Translations under genes and position numbers: made by a program | Shown: one piece after another, positions 38,618-46,127 of the stretch | How the letters are laid out: the number at the start of each line of letters is the position of its first letter | How positions within the stretch are numbered: position 1 is the first letter of the stretch | From: Mycobacterium sp. PO1 | Lineage (GTDB): Bacteria > Actinomycetota > Actinomycetes > Mycobacteriales > Mycobacteriaceae | DNA length: 64,000 nt | Reading direction: 5' to 3' | Assembly (NCBI RefSeq): GCF_017312405.1 | Contig: NZ_BLTG01000036.1 | Location: 31,213-95,212 of the forward strand | The notes under the pieces: generated by a model | The model's input: the letters and a program-made list of their open reading frames with translations, nothing else | Told to the model about the DNA's origin: nothing | Databases searched by the model: none

Positions 38618-38731
38618 ATGGATCGGTACGGGCTGCACAGCTGGTATGACTACGTCACCCTCGGGCTGCTCATCAGCTTCGTGATGTTCGCTCTCGGATT
38701 CGTGATCTGGCGCTGGCACGCCAACCGCTGA
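38618..38731 (+). CDS. 37-residue single-pass membrane protein
   Basis: A short gene with an excellent ribosome site (AAGGAGG, 38607-38613) five bases before ATG 38618. The peptide starts MDRYGLHSWYDYVTLG, followed by a 16-18 residue hydrophobic stretch (LLISFVMFALGFVI), and ends in WRWHANR, a positively charged tail. One membrane helix with the C-terminus in the cytoplasm is predicted. It is not recognised; it is not KdpF by sequence, although its size and the upstream response-regulator-type repeats recall KdpF. It is convergent with the small zinc-ribbon gene, with 18 bases between the stops. Confidence 0.65.
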   Translation: MDRYGLHSWYDYVTLGLLISFVMFALGFVIWRWHANR

Positions 38732-38749
38732 GCGGGTCGATGGCGGTGG

Positions 38750-38941
38750 TCAGCCGGCCGCGTGGCGCCGAAGGTGCTCCTGGTCCTGTCGAGCTCCGAC
38801 AGTGTCGGCCTGCCGGCCGTTGTGCTGCTGAAGGCGTGTGAGCGACGCTTGCAGGCTGCGACGACCGCAGGCCACGCACAGGACGGAATCGGCAAGCTGC
38901 GGTCGACGGCGGCAACTGGTGCATCGGTTGTCGTGGGCCAT
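38750..38941 (-). CDS. Small zinc-ribbon-like protein
   Basis: 63-residue protein of unknown function. ATG 38941 is preceded by CAGGAGGTG at an ideal distance. The N-terminus carries two CxxC pairs (CTSC, residues 7-10, and CVAC, 22-25), which should bind one zinc. The rest is a Gln/Arg-rich helix (SLQASLTRLQQHNGRQ), suggesting nucleic-acid or protein binding. No homolog is named here. It faces the 37-residue membrane gene. Confidence 0.6.
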   Translation of the reverse strand: MAHDNRCTSCRRRPQLADSVLCVACGRRSLQASLTRLQQHNGRQADTVGARQDQEHLRRHAAG

Positions 38942-39389
38942 GCTGCACCTCCTGGATATGTGAACGGGTGGCCGCGTTCGATCAAGCCTCCCCCAGAGTG
39001 ATCTCGCCGCGCCAGTCACCGTGGCTGTGCCCTTCCTGTGCAAAGCCTGTGTCGACTCGCGCGGCAATGTCGGCTGCCCGTCGGCGGTTGTCGGTCTCCC
39101 GGCCCCCAGCCGTTGCTCGAGGCGAGATCGACCCCAGGGCTCCCGTCACCACCGACCGAGCTGTACCGCGCAACCATCACGTCGGTCTCGACGCGAGGGG
39201 CCCATCCCTTCGCTCAGAGAGGCCAGACGGGATTCCCCGGGGCTCCCCTGCGGCTCCCGACGGCGCCGTTGCCGAAGCGTGACGAACACTTGACCGAATC
39301 GAAGGGGCTCAACGGCTTTCGGCAAACCAGAATTTACGCATACCATCAGACATTGACGATCTTGAAATTTCGGAAGGATGCGGAGACCC
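38942..39389. other. Intergenic, 448 bases, no supported gene
   Basis: Lies between the leftward zinc-ribbon gene and the rightward L,D-transpeptidase gene, so both promoters should be here. The last 100 bases are relatively AT-rich (CAGAATTTACGCATACC and the following GACATTGACG), which suits a promoter for the transpeptidase, but I could not fix a -35/-10 pair. No ORF with a ribosome site was found. Confidence 0.5.
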
Positions 39390-40220
39390 ATGCGCGTGGC
39401 AGTTCGGAGTGTCCTCGTCATGGGCATCATGGCCGCGAGTGCGGTTGCGGGGCCGGCCAATACCAGTAGCGCAGCGAGTTGGTCACCCCAGCTCGATGTC
39501 GAATCACTGCTACCTGCCGAGGGTGCGGTCGTGGGCGTCGCTCATCCCCTGGTGGTCACCTTCGACGGGCCGGTGGTCAACCGGCGGGCCACCGAACGCG
39601 CGTTGCAGGTGAAATCCGAACCGCCGATGACAGGCAGGTTCGAATGGGTGGAAAGCAATGTCGTGCAGTGGGTTCCCGACGAGTTCTGGCCGGCTCACAG
39701 CACGGTGGCGTTGTCGGTGAGCAACCTGCCCACACGAAACTTCGACACGGGACCGGCCGTCATCGGCGTCGCTGACCTGTCCAGGCACACGTTCACCGTG
39801 ACCATCGACGGTAAGCCGCCGTCAGAACTTCCGGCGCCCCACCACCGGCCCAACTGGGGGCAGAACGGCGTCTTCCCCGCCTCCATGGGACGTCCGGAAT
39901 ACCCCACGCCCGTCGGGATTTACTCCGTTCTGGCCAAGGAGCGGGATGTGACGATGGATTCGAGCAGCGTCGGCATCCCCGTCAACTCCCCCGATGGCTA
40001 TCTGCTCGACGTGGAGTACGCCGTGCGGTTCACTCATCGAGGCCTCTTCGTGCACTCGGCGCCGTGGGCGATCAATCAGATGGGTTACGAGAACACCAGC
40101 CACGGCTGTATCGGACTGAGTACCGAGGACGCCGAGTGGTACCTGAACACCGTCAACGTCGGCGACCCGATCATCATTCGGGAGAACGGCGTCGAGGTCC
40201 CCCGGACCGTATCAAGCTGA
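39390..40220 (+). CDS. L,D-transpeptidase (YkuD domain)
   Basis: Exported peptidoglycan crosslinking enzyme, about 276 aa from ATG 39390 (GGAG four bases before; ATG 39378 overlaps its own site). A signal peptide ends near SSAAS. An Ig-like domain follows (ESLLPAEGAVVGVAHPLVVT). The YkuD catalytic domain (about 140-265) includes GRPEYPTPVGIYSVL, a His in VHSAPWAI, and the active-site motif SHGCIGLSTEDAEW, in which Cys is the nucleophile. This layout is that of mycobacterial Ldt enzymes, which form the 3-3 crosslinks inhibited by carbapenems. No neighbouring cell-wall gene is linked. Confidence 0.92.
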   Translation: MRVAVRSVLVMGIMAASAVAGPANTSSAASWSPQLDVESLLPAEGAVVGVAHPLVVTFDGPVVNRRATERALQVKSEPPMTGRFEWVESNVVQWVPDEFWPAHSTVALSVSNLPTRNFDTGPAVIGVADLSRHTFTVTIDGKPPSELPAPHHRPNWGQNGVFPASMGRPEYPTPVGIYSVLAKERDVTMDSSSVGIPVNSPDGYLLDVEYAVRFTHRGLFVHSAPWAINQMGYENTSHGCIGLSTEDAEWYLNTVNVGDPIIIRENGVEVPRTVSS

Positions 40221-40676
40221 ATCCCTTCGTGAATGGCGCATCCGCGGTGGCGGCTGCGCCTCGATAGGGTTCCGCGAATCGTCCGACGCCTCGGAGCGCC
40301 CCGCTTGCGTCGGTGTGACCGGCACAAGCCCCGAGCCCGGCTGCGGCGCTCTCGTCGCTCGCGCCTGTGTGACCGGCACGCTGCTGGAGGCCATCAGGAT
40401 GGCTGGGCTCCGGACAACCGGTGCGGTGCGATGAACGGTGATGTGATGTCGGGCTGCGTTTCCGGGTTCGGCATTGGTGTCGCGAGGTCCCGGTGCCAGT
40501 GAGGTACGCCGCATCCGGCCGCCGATGACCCGCAACAGGCTTTGCGCCCAACACGTTCCGTCGCGCCACCATCATCGTTGTCACGGTGGGTCTTGGCGTC
40601 GTCCCCTAGATCCTGGTGTCGCCCAGGACCGGCCTCCGGCATGGCGTCGAACACTGGCCTACAACGCTCGAAAAGA
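40221..40676. other. Intergenic region with a 13-base direct repeat
   Basis: No supported gene. GTGTGACCGGCAC occurs twice in direct orientation (40313-40325 and 40367-40379). Several open frames exist but lack ribosome sites. A frame ending at about 40610 contains a hydrophobic run (RRATIIVVTVGLGVVP) without a start codon and may be a decayed gene end, but that is too short to call. Confidence 0.45.
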
Positions 40677-40710
40677 CTGGCAGCCCGCCCCTTTCGGGAC
40701 GGGCCGCCAG
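40677..40710 (-). terminator. Strong intrinsic terminator
   Basis: A GC-rich hairpin whose arms run CTGGC-GCCCG-CCC around a GAAA-type loop (minus strand) is followed by TCTTTTCG, giving a near-perfect 15-base-pair stem plus a T-run. It lies 20 bases past the stop of the proline-rich protein gene and ends its transcript. Confidence 0.8.
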
Positions 40711-40729
40711 CCGCGAGTGTCGTTTCGAA

Positions 40730-41275
40730 TCAGGCTGCTGGGCCGGGTGCGATCGGTTGGCCGGGTGCCGGGGCTCCGCTCGGTGCCGGACCAGTCATAT
40801 CTCCCTTGCCGGCAAGACCACCCATCGTGCTGGTCGGAAGACCGCCGACAGCGCCGGCAGCCGGCACCAGCGGCGCCACCGGCGGGATGATCGGAGGCGG
40901 CGCCACCGGCGGAACGACCGGCGGCACCACCGGGGGCGGCAGCAGCGGCGGCACCACGGGCGGCACCGGCGGCGGCAGCAGCGGGGGTACCACCGGTGGC
41001 GGGGCCACGGGCGGAATCACCGGAGGCGGCGCCACCGGCGGACCGGGCAGGATTGGCACACCGGACATTTCAGAGATCGGAGCGCATGCCGCAGCCCCGG
41101 CTCCCGCTCCTCCCGCGCCTGCTCCTGCCGCCGCAGGCGCTTCACCCGCGGTGGTTTGCAGGCAGTCGTATCCGCCTGCCTGCGCCACGCCGGGGCTCAA
41201 CGCCAGGGCGATGCCGCACAGCCCGGCACCGACGGCAGCCACTCTGATGCTGAGTCGATCAAAGACCGCCATCAT
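40730..41275 (-). CDS. Secreted proline/valine repeat protein
   Basis: Predicted exported protein of 181 aa. ATG 41275 follows AAGGAG. The signal peptide ends near GVAQAGG. A short Cys pair (YDCLQ...AACAP) in an Ala/Gly-rich region precedes about 75 residues of PPV/IxPPVxPP-type repeats (residues about 75-145). The tail is Gly/Pro/Ala-rich. Such proteins in mycobacteria are cell-wall-spanning or surface-exposed; function is unknown. The repeat DNA reads as Gly-rich on the other strand, which should not be mistaken for a PE-PGRS gene. It is followed by a strong terminator. Confidence 0.7.
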   Translation of the reverse strand: MMAVFDRLSIRVAAVGAGLCGIALALSPGVAQAGGYDCLQTTAGEAPAAAGAGAGGAGAGAAACAPISEMSGVPILPGPPVAPPPVIPPVAPPPVVPPLLPPPVPPVVPPLLPPPVVPPVVPPVAPPPIIPPVAPLVPAAGAVGGLPTSTMGGLAGKGDMTGPAPSGAPAPGQPIAPGPAA

Positions 41276-41526
41276 CCACCAACTCCTTCATCTACACTCC
41301 ACAGTCTTCTCGTTCCGGGTGATGCGGCAGCATGTCTGCCACACCCATTCATGACGATCCCCAGAACGACGCCGTCAATTTATCGACACACAGAGCGCTG
41401 GTGGAACACGCCGCACCACGCCGTTTCCGAATGGTGACGTTGGGCATGGGTTGACACCAGTTCGTGTCTGAAATCGACTGCAAAAGAGACGATTTCGAGA
41501 CTTTCGTGTTCGCGTGTCTCAGCCTG

Positions 41527-41564
41527 GAGCCAATCGGCTCACTTCGGCGTCTCGCAACGCGAGA
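41527..41564 (-). terminator. Tandem hairpins after the CAP-protein gene
   Basis: GAGCC/GGCTC (41527-41540, four-base loop) and TCTCGC/GCGAGA (41550-41564, three-base loop) lie 20-58 bases past the CAP-gene stop at 41585. There is no long T-run. They may end the CAP transcript. The rest of 41276-41584 shows nothing more than the likely promoter of the proline-rich gene. Confidence 0.4.
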
Positions 41565-41584
41565 TCCTTTAAGTGCCCGGGGGT

Positions 41585-42061
41585 CTACGGGCCGGCGAAG
41601 TCGCCGACGGCGGTCATCGTGTGACCGTCCCACGCCGTGGCGAAGCCGCCGGAGGTGAATCCGCAGTTCAGGATGATCGCGCGGTGCCCGGGACTCTGCA
41701 TCCAGAAGGCGATGGCGCTTTCTGCGGTCGCGGCAGACCCCGTGGCCCAGTAGACGATCTCTCCGGTGGACCCGAGGGCGCCGTAACCCGACTCGGCCAT
41801 GCGGGCCCGCGGTGAGGAGCCGTCGGTACCGATGTGGCTGTAAGCGCGGTTGTGCAGCATGTCGTCGGCGTGTCGCTGGGCGGCCGACGTCAACCGGGGG
41901 TCCTCGCCGATCGCCCCGCAGCCCTGACGCTGCTGGTTCACCCCGACGTATATGCCGGCCGCGCGGCCGTCGGCCTGCGCCCGGAAACCCGCAGTGGTGT
42001 CGAGCGCCGTCGAGAGGACAGTGCAGAGGGCGAGAACCCCGACGACCTTGGCTTTCGTCAT
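41585..42061 (-). CDS. Secreted CAP-domain protein
   Basis: CAP/SCP-superfamily protein of 158 aa. ATG 42061 with AGAGG upstream gives MTKAKVVGVLALCTVLSTAL and a signal peptide ending near AQA. The CAP core is visible: YVGVNQQRQGCGAIGEDPRL, HADDMLHNRAYSHIGTDGSS (the two His of the CAP cavity), STGEIVYWATG and SPGHRAIILNC. Two Cys probably form a disulfide. CAP proteins are extracellular, with roles from lipid binding to cell-wall association; none can be assigned here. Confidence 0.85.
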   Translation of the reverse strand: MTKAKVVGVLALCTVLSTALDTTAGFRAQADGRAAGIYVGVNQQRQGCGAIGEDPRLTSAAQRHADDMLHNRAYSHIGTDGSSPRARMAESGYGALGSTGEIVYWATGSAATAESAIAFWMQSPGHRAIILNCGFTSGGFATAWDGHTMTAVGDFAGP

Positions 42062-42112
42062 GATGTTGCCTCTTGCCGTGCCTGCAGTTACCAGTGGTGT
42101 TGTCGTGACGCC

Positions 42113-42141
42113 ATAGAAATTTGTTACACGACCGAGATCAA
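42113..42141 (-). promoter_or_regulatory. Probable promoter of the CAP-protein gene
   Basis: TTGATC (42136-42141), 17 bases, TTCTAT (42113-42118) on the minus strand, giving an mRNA leader of about 45 bases before ATG 42061. The sequence around it is AT-rich. The remainder of the gap 42142-42389 shows no gene I can support. Confidence 0.45.
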
Positions 42142-42389
42142 ACCGTGCCGATATCGAAGAAATCTGTCGGCGGCGGTTGCGGCGAGTGCACCAAGAGCGC
42201 GGGAGCGGGTGACGTGTCGGGGGTCCACAATCTGAGGGCGGTTCTCGACGATGGCGACTCGTGCCGGACGTGTTTGTGGTTGGCGATGCCCGTGTGGAGG
42301 ACGAACAGAGTCGGGCCGACGTGTCAAAGTCACCCGCTTCGGGCGATGCAGGCCCCGGCCAAGATTTGCGCCGGACCGCAGAACCAAGA

Positions 42390-42419
42390 AACCCGCTCCG
42401 ACACAGGTCAGAGCGGGTT
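42390..42419 (-). terminator. Intrinsic terminator of the tRNA-Pro transcript
   Basis: AACCCGCTC (42390-42398) and GAGCGGGTT (42411-42419) form a perfect 9-base-pair stem. On the minus strand it is followed by TTTCTTGG. It begins 9 bases past the tRNA 3' end. Confidence 0.85.
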
Positions 42420-42427
42420 CTCAATGG

Positions 42428-42501
<74 letters not shown>

Positions 42502-42627
42502 CGGTGCCTCCGGGATCGCCGGTAGGCGGTCGAAAGCCTACCTCAGCCACCCGGCCAGATCCCAACCGCCTCATCGGCCACCGAATCGTCACACTTCGCA
42601 GTACCCCCCGCGCCTACCCTCGGACTG

Positions 42628-44112
42628 ATGGCGCGTGACGACACTCCCCTCTGGCTGTTCGCCGACCAGCTCGGGCCGGCCGTGTACGGCGGGGAGCACG
42701 CCCACCGCGAGGTTCTGCTCGTCGAGTCGAGCGCGGCCCTGCGCAAACGCCGCTACCACCGTCAGAAACTGCACCTCACGCTGTCGGCGCTGCGCCACGC
42801 CGAGCGCGACCTCGGTGACCGCGCCACCCTGCTGCACGCCGACACCTACACCGACGCACTGCGCCGGTTCAACAGGCCGGTCCTGGTGCACGAACCCACG
42901 TCGCACGCCGCCGAGCGATTCGTGTACCGACTCAAAGACGAGGGTTTGGTCGCCGATGTGTTGCCCAACCCGACGTTCGCGCTGTCGCGCAACGGCTTCG
43001 CCGAGTGGGCCGGCACCCGGCAACGCTTCCGGATGGAGGACTTCTACCGCGACCAGCGGCGCCGCTTCGGCGTGCTGATGGACGGCGACGACCCCGTCGG
43101 CAACCGGTGGAATTACGACGAAGAGAACCGTGAGTCGCCACCGAAGAATCAATCCACCCTCGACGTGCCGGCACCGTACCGCCCCCGGGAGGACGACATC
43201 GACGAGAAGGTCCGCGCCGACCTCGACGGCATGGACCTCGACACCGTCGGAGCCGACGGGCTGCGCCTGTTTGCCGTCACCCCCGCCGAAGCCAAACGAG
43301 CCCTGAGCCGGTTCATCGACCACCGCTTGGGCACCTTCGGCCGCTATGAGGACGCCATCATGGCCGACGACTGGGCGATGTCGCACTCACTGCTGTCCGT
43401 CCCGCTGAACCTCGGCGTGCTGCATCCGCTCGACGCCGTCGAAGCCGCAGAGCGCGCGTACCGCACCAAGAAGGCCCCGCTGGCGGCCGTGGAGGGCTTC
43501 ATCCGCCAGATCCTGGGCTGGCGGGAGTACATGTGGCACCTGTACTGGCACTTCGGCCCGGACTACACCACCAACAACAAGCTCAACGCACGCAAGAGGC
43601 TGCCGACATGGTGGGCCGACGTGGACGCCGACGCCGTCACCGCCAGCTGCCTGCATGAGGCGCTGGCCGGGGTCCGCGACCGCGGCTGGGTGCATCACAT
43701 CCAGCGCCTCATGGTGCTCGGCAACCACGCGCTGCAGCGCGGCTACCGGCCCGATCAACTGACCGAATGGTTCGCCACCGCGTTCGTCGACGGCTACCGC
43801 TGGGTGATGCCCACCAACGTCGTCGGGATGAGCCAGCACGCCGACGGGGGTCTGCTGGCCACCAAGCCCTACACGTCCGGCGGCGCCTACATCAACAAGA
43901 TGAGCGATCACTGCCGCGACTGCGCCTTCGACCCGAAGAAGCGCGTCGGCGACGACGCGTGCCCGTTCACCGCGGGCTACTGGGCGTTCACCCACCGCCA
44001 CCGGGACCTGCTGGCCCGCAACAACCGCACCCGACGGGCGGTATCGACGATGGAACGCCTCAACGATCTCGACGCGGTTCTCGAGCAGGAATCAGCGCGT
44101 GACCGATTCTGA
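42628..44112 (+). CDS. phrB: Iron-sulfur bacterial cryptochrome/(6-4) photolyase
   Basis: Flavoprotein of 494 aa of the FeS-BCP (deoxyribodipyrimidine photolyase-related) family, which repairs (6-4) photoproducts in light. The N-terminal Rossmann domain starts LWLFADQLGPAVY. The FAD domain includes RQILGWREYMWHLYW and GNHALQRGYRPDQL. Four Cys at 341, 429, 432 and 445 have exactly the relative spacing of the 4Fe-4S ligands of Agrobacterium PhrB (each nine residues earlier). His-His near GWVHHIQRLM matches the catalytic region. Its end overlaps the convergent TSUP gene by 21 bases. The gap 42502-42627 should hold its promoter. Confidence 0.92.
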   Translation: MARDDTPLWLFADQLGPAVYGGEHAHREVLLVESSAALRKRRYHRQKLHLTLSALRHAERDLGDRATLLHADTYTDALRRFNRPVLVHEPTSHAAERFVYRLKDEGLVADVLPNPTFALSRNGFAEWAGTRQRFRMEDFYRDQRRRFGVLMDGDDPVGNRWNYDEENRESPPKNQSTLDVPAPYRPREDDIDEKVRADLDGMDLDTVGADGLRLFAVTPAEAKRALSRFIDHRLGTFGRYEDAIMADDWAMSHSLLSVPLNLGVLHPLDAVEAAERAYRTKKAPLAAVEGFIRQILGWREYMWHLYWHFGPDYTTNNKLNARKRLPTWWADVDADAVTASCLHEALAGVRDRGWVHHIQRLMVLGNHALQRGYRPDQLTEWFATAFVDGYRWVMPTNVVGMSQHADGGLLATKPYTSGGAYINKMSDHCRDCAFDPKKRVGDDACPFTAGYWAFTHRHRDLLARNNRTRRAVSTMERLNDLDAVLEQESARDRF

Positions 44113-45027
44113 GTCGGTGTCCCCCGCCGTCGTGGCGGCTTCTGCACCCGCCTGCGGGGCGTACCGGGGTGCCCGCGAGACCCGCCAGGCGTAGAACACC
44201 AGCGACGCCCACACCACGACGATGACGCCGTAGATCACCGACGACCACGGCCAGTCGATACCGAAGAAGTGCACCAACTTCTGGCTGTTGGTCAACACGA
44301 TGACGCCGCCCACCGCGGTGCCGAGCAGCGCGGGGCTGACCCGGCTGACCAACCACGCCGCGAACGGTGCGGCGATCACGCCGCCCACCATCAAACCGAC
44401 CACGACCGGCCAATTGGCCAGGAACTCCTCACGCAACCCGATCAGGAAGCCCAGCGACGCCGACACCGACACCAGGAACTCCGACGCGCTGACCGAACCG
44501 ATCACCGTCCGCGGCGCGGTTTTGCCTTGGGAGAGCAGCGTGCTGGTGGTGACCGGACCCCAACCGCCGCCACCGGAGGCGTCGATGAAGCCGCCGAACA
44601 ATCCCAGCGGCGCAAGGAACTTCGCACTGTGACTGGTGCCGCGGGCGCCGAAAGTCAGCGGGGTGCGCAGCGAAAACCGCAGCAGCACATAGGTGCCGAT
44701 CGCGACGAGGATGGCGGCCATCAGCGGTGCGGCGTGTTCGGTGGCCAGCGACGACAGCACCGTCGCCCCGACGAACGCACCGATCGCACCGGGCGCCCCG
44801 AGCTTGAGCACCAGCGCCCAGTCGATGTTCTTGAACTTCCAGTGCGACAGACCGGAGGCGAACGTGGTACCCACCTCGGCCAGGTGCACCGCGGCGCTAG
44901 CCTGGGCGGCGCCGACGCCGGAGAGCACCAGCAGCGTCGTGGCGGTGACGCCGAACGCCATGCCCAGGGCGCCGTCGACGAGTTGGGCGCCGGCACCGAC
45001 AAGCGTGAAGATCAGAAGCGAACGCAT
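44092..45027 (-). CDS. TSUP (TauE/SafE) family transporter
   Basis: Membrane protein of 311 aa with about eight helices, of the TSUP family that moves sulfite, sulfonates or other organosulfur anions. The two-fold repeat is visible: GAQLVDGALGMAFGVTATTL near the N-terminus and GFIDASGGGGWGPVTTSTLL in the second half. The C-terminal tail is hydrophilic. ATG 45027 has GAAAGAAG upstream. A short ORF ending in Cys-Cys lies 59 bases upstream on the same strand, suggesting cysteine control of sulfite or cysteine-related export. Convergent with the photolyase gene. Confidence 0.88.
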   Translation of the reverse strand: MRSLLIFTLVGAGAQLVDGALGMAFGVTATTLLVLSGVGAAQASAAVHLAEVGTTFASGLSHWKFKNIDWALVLKLGAPGAIGAFVGATVLSSLATEHAAPLMAAILVAIGTYVLLRFSLRTPLTFGARGTSHSAKFLAPLGLFGGFIDASGGGGWGPVTTSTLLSQGKTAPRTVIGSVSASEFLVSVSASLGFLIGLREEFLANWPVVVGLMVGGVIAAPFAAWLVSRVSPALLGTAVGGVIVLTNSQKLVHFFGIDWPWSSVIYGVIVVVWASLVFYAWRVSRAPRYAPQAGAEAATTAGDTDSESVTR

Positions 45028-45082
45028 GGCTTCTTTCAGGGGGCGGGGTCACCGTGCGGCGACCGCGATGGACGGATGGGTG

Positions 45083-45097
45083 CGCGTCAGGGACGCG
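45083..45097 (-). promoter_or_regulatory. Hairpin spanning the stop of the Cys-Cys short ORF
   Basis: CGCGTC, loop CCT, GACGCG (minus strand) is a perfect 6-base-pair stem that includes the last three codons and stop of the short ORF. It begins one base after the second TGT codon (45099-45101). A ribosome paused at the Cys codons would cover or melt it, as expected of an attenuator. Confidence 0.45.
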
Positions 45098-45209
45098 GAC
45101 AACACCACTCGTCGAAAGCCATGAGGCGGCGTGAAGGCCAGAACGGCTCCAGCGCGGACAGGTCGGACGGCGCGGGCGCGAGCACGCATTCCGTCATCGA
45201 CATCTCCAT
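45087..45209 (-). CDS. Short ORF ending Trp-Cys-Cys-Pro-Arg-Pro (candidate cysteine leader peptide)
   Basis: An ORF of 40 codons from ATG 45209, or 36 codons from ATG 45197, which has GGAG six bases upstream and is the better start. It reads MTECVLAPAPSDLSALEPFW, then PSRRLMAFDEWCCPRP. Two consecutive Cys codons (TGT TGT, 45099-45104) come just before a hairpin over the stop codon. The TSUP gene starts 59 bases after the stop. Mycobacteria are known to use short ORFs with runs of Cys codons as cysteine-responsive attenuators of sulfur genes, and this fits the pattern, though with two Cys codons rather than a longer run. No leaderless promoter was found directly at the ATG. Confidence 0.5.
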   Translation of the reverse strand: MEMSMTECVLAPAPSDLSALEPFWPSRRLMAFDEWCCPRP

Positions 45210-45242
45210 CGTCCGGTCAACCAATTCCGAGCTTCGGTCAGA

Positions 45243-46025
45243 CTACACGCTCAACAACCGATACAAACCAATCAATCCCACCACGACGATGACCGCCCGC
45301 AGCACGTTCGGTGACAGTCGACGTCCGTAATGCGCACCGAGGAAGCCGCCGATCAGCGAACCCGCCGCGATCAGCCCCGCGGCCACCCAGCTGATCCGGT
45401 CGAATGCCACCACCGTGTAGGCCACCGCGGCGACGACGTTGACCACCAGCGACAGCAGATTCTTCGCCGCATTCATCCGCTGCATGTCTTCGGGCAGCAG
45501 AGCGCCCATCGCGGCGATCAGCATGATGCCCTGGGCTGCGGTGAAGTAGCCGCCGTACACCCCGACGGCGAAGGTGGCCACCACCAGCGCCGCCATCCGC
45601 CGTCCCGAGATGTGGTCGACGGAGCGGCCGGTCTTCTCGGCGCGTTGACGTGCCCAGCTCTGGATCTTGGGCCCGATCACCACCAGCGCCAAGGCGATAA
45701 CCAGCAGAACCGGGACCACGGTGACGAACACCTTTTCCGGCAGGTGTAGCAGCAGCCACGCCCCGCAGCCCGCCCCGATGAACGAGGCGGGGATCTGCCA
45801 CGCCAGCCGCCGGCCCTGACCGCGCAGCTCCCGGCGGTACCCCCAGGTGCCCGACACCCCGCCGGCGACGAGGCCGACGGCGTTGGACATTGTCGCCGTC
45901 ACCGGCGGCAACCCCAGCGCCACCAGCGTCGGGAAGGTGATCAGCGTTCCGGAGCCGACCAGCGCGTTGATCGCGCCGGCTCCCACACCCGCCAATGCAA
46001 TGAGGATCATGTCGACGACGGGCAC
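45243..46025 (-). CDS. TSUP (TauE/SafE) family transporter, second paralog
   Basis: Membrane protein of 260 aa with about eight helices. The repeat signature is GAINALVGSGTLITFPTLVA in the first half and VGVYGGYFTAAQGIMLIAAM in the second. GTG 46025 has AGGG eight bases upstream and is chosen; ATG 46010 is an alternative beginning MILIALAGVGAG. It is distinct in sequence from the TSUP gene at 44092-45027, so this is a pair of diverged paralogs flanking the Cys-Cys short ORF. A likely -10 (TAGTCT, 45240-45245) at its own stop codon may drive the downstream unit. Confidence 0.87.
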   Translation of the reverse strand: MPVVDMILIALAGVGAGAINALVGSGTLITFPTLVALGLPPVTATMSNAVGLVAGGVSGTWGYRRELRGQGRRLAWQIPASFIGAGCGAWLLLHLPEKVFVTVVPVLLVIALALVVIGPKIQSWARQRAEKTGRSVDHISGRRMAALVVATFAVGVYGGYFTAAQGIMLIAAMGALLPEDMQRMNAAKNLLSLVVNVVAAVAYTVVAFDRISWVAAGLIAAGSLIGGFLGAHYGRRLSPNVLRAVIVVVGLIGLYRLLSV

Positions 46026-46055
46026 TCGGAGAACCCTATCGCCTGCCCACCGGCT

Positions 46056-46111
46056 CGAGTCTGCTGGGAGATCGCCGATCCGGCCCGACGCGCGATCTGG
46101 CCGCAGACTCG
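46056..46111 (-). terminator. Large hairpin between der and the TSUP gene
   Basis: Nested inverted repeats CGAGTCTGC/GCAGACTCG (46056-46064, 46103-46111) and AGATCGC/GCGATCT (46070-46076, 46092-46098) make a 9 + 7 base-pair stem with a four-by-four internal loop. It begins 17 bases after the der stop and would end the parA-der operon. No T-run follows. Confidence 0.55.
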
Positions 46112-46127
46112 GCGTCAGAACGGGCCG

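Noticed and set aside
38618..38731. KdpF of a potassium ATPase
   Set aside because: Size and a KdpE-like upstream repeat suggested it, but the peptide does not match KdpF and no kdpABC genes follow.
40580..40612. Hydrophobic mini-frame RRATIIVVTVGLGVVP as a small membrane protein
   Set aside because: It has an in-frame stop just upstream and no start codon, so it cannot be translated independently.
40542..41354. Gly-rich plus-strand frame resembling a PE-PGRS gene
   Set aside because: It is the antisense of the Pro-rich secreted protein, which has a signal peptide, ribosome site and terminator in the right places; no PE domain is present.
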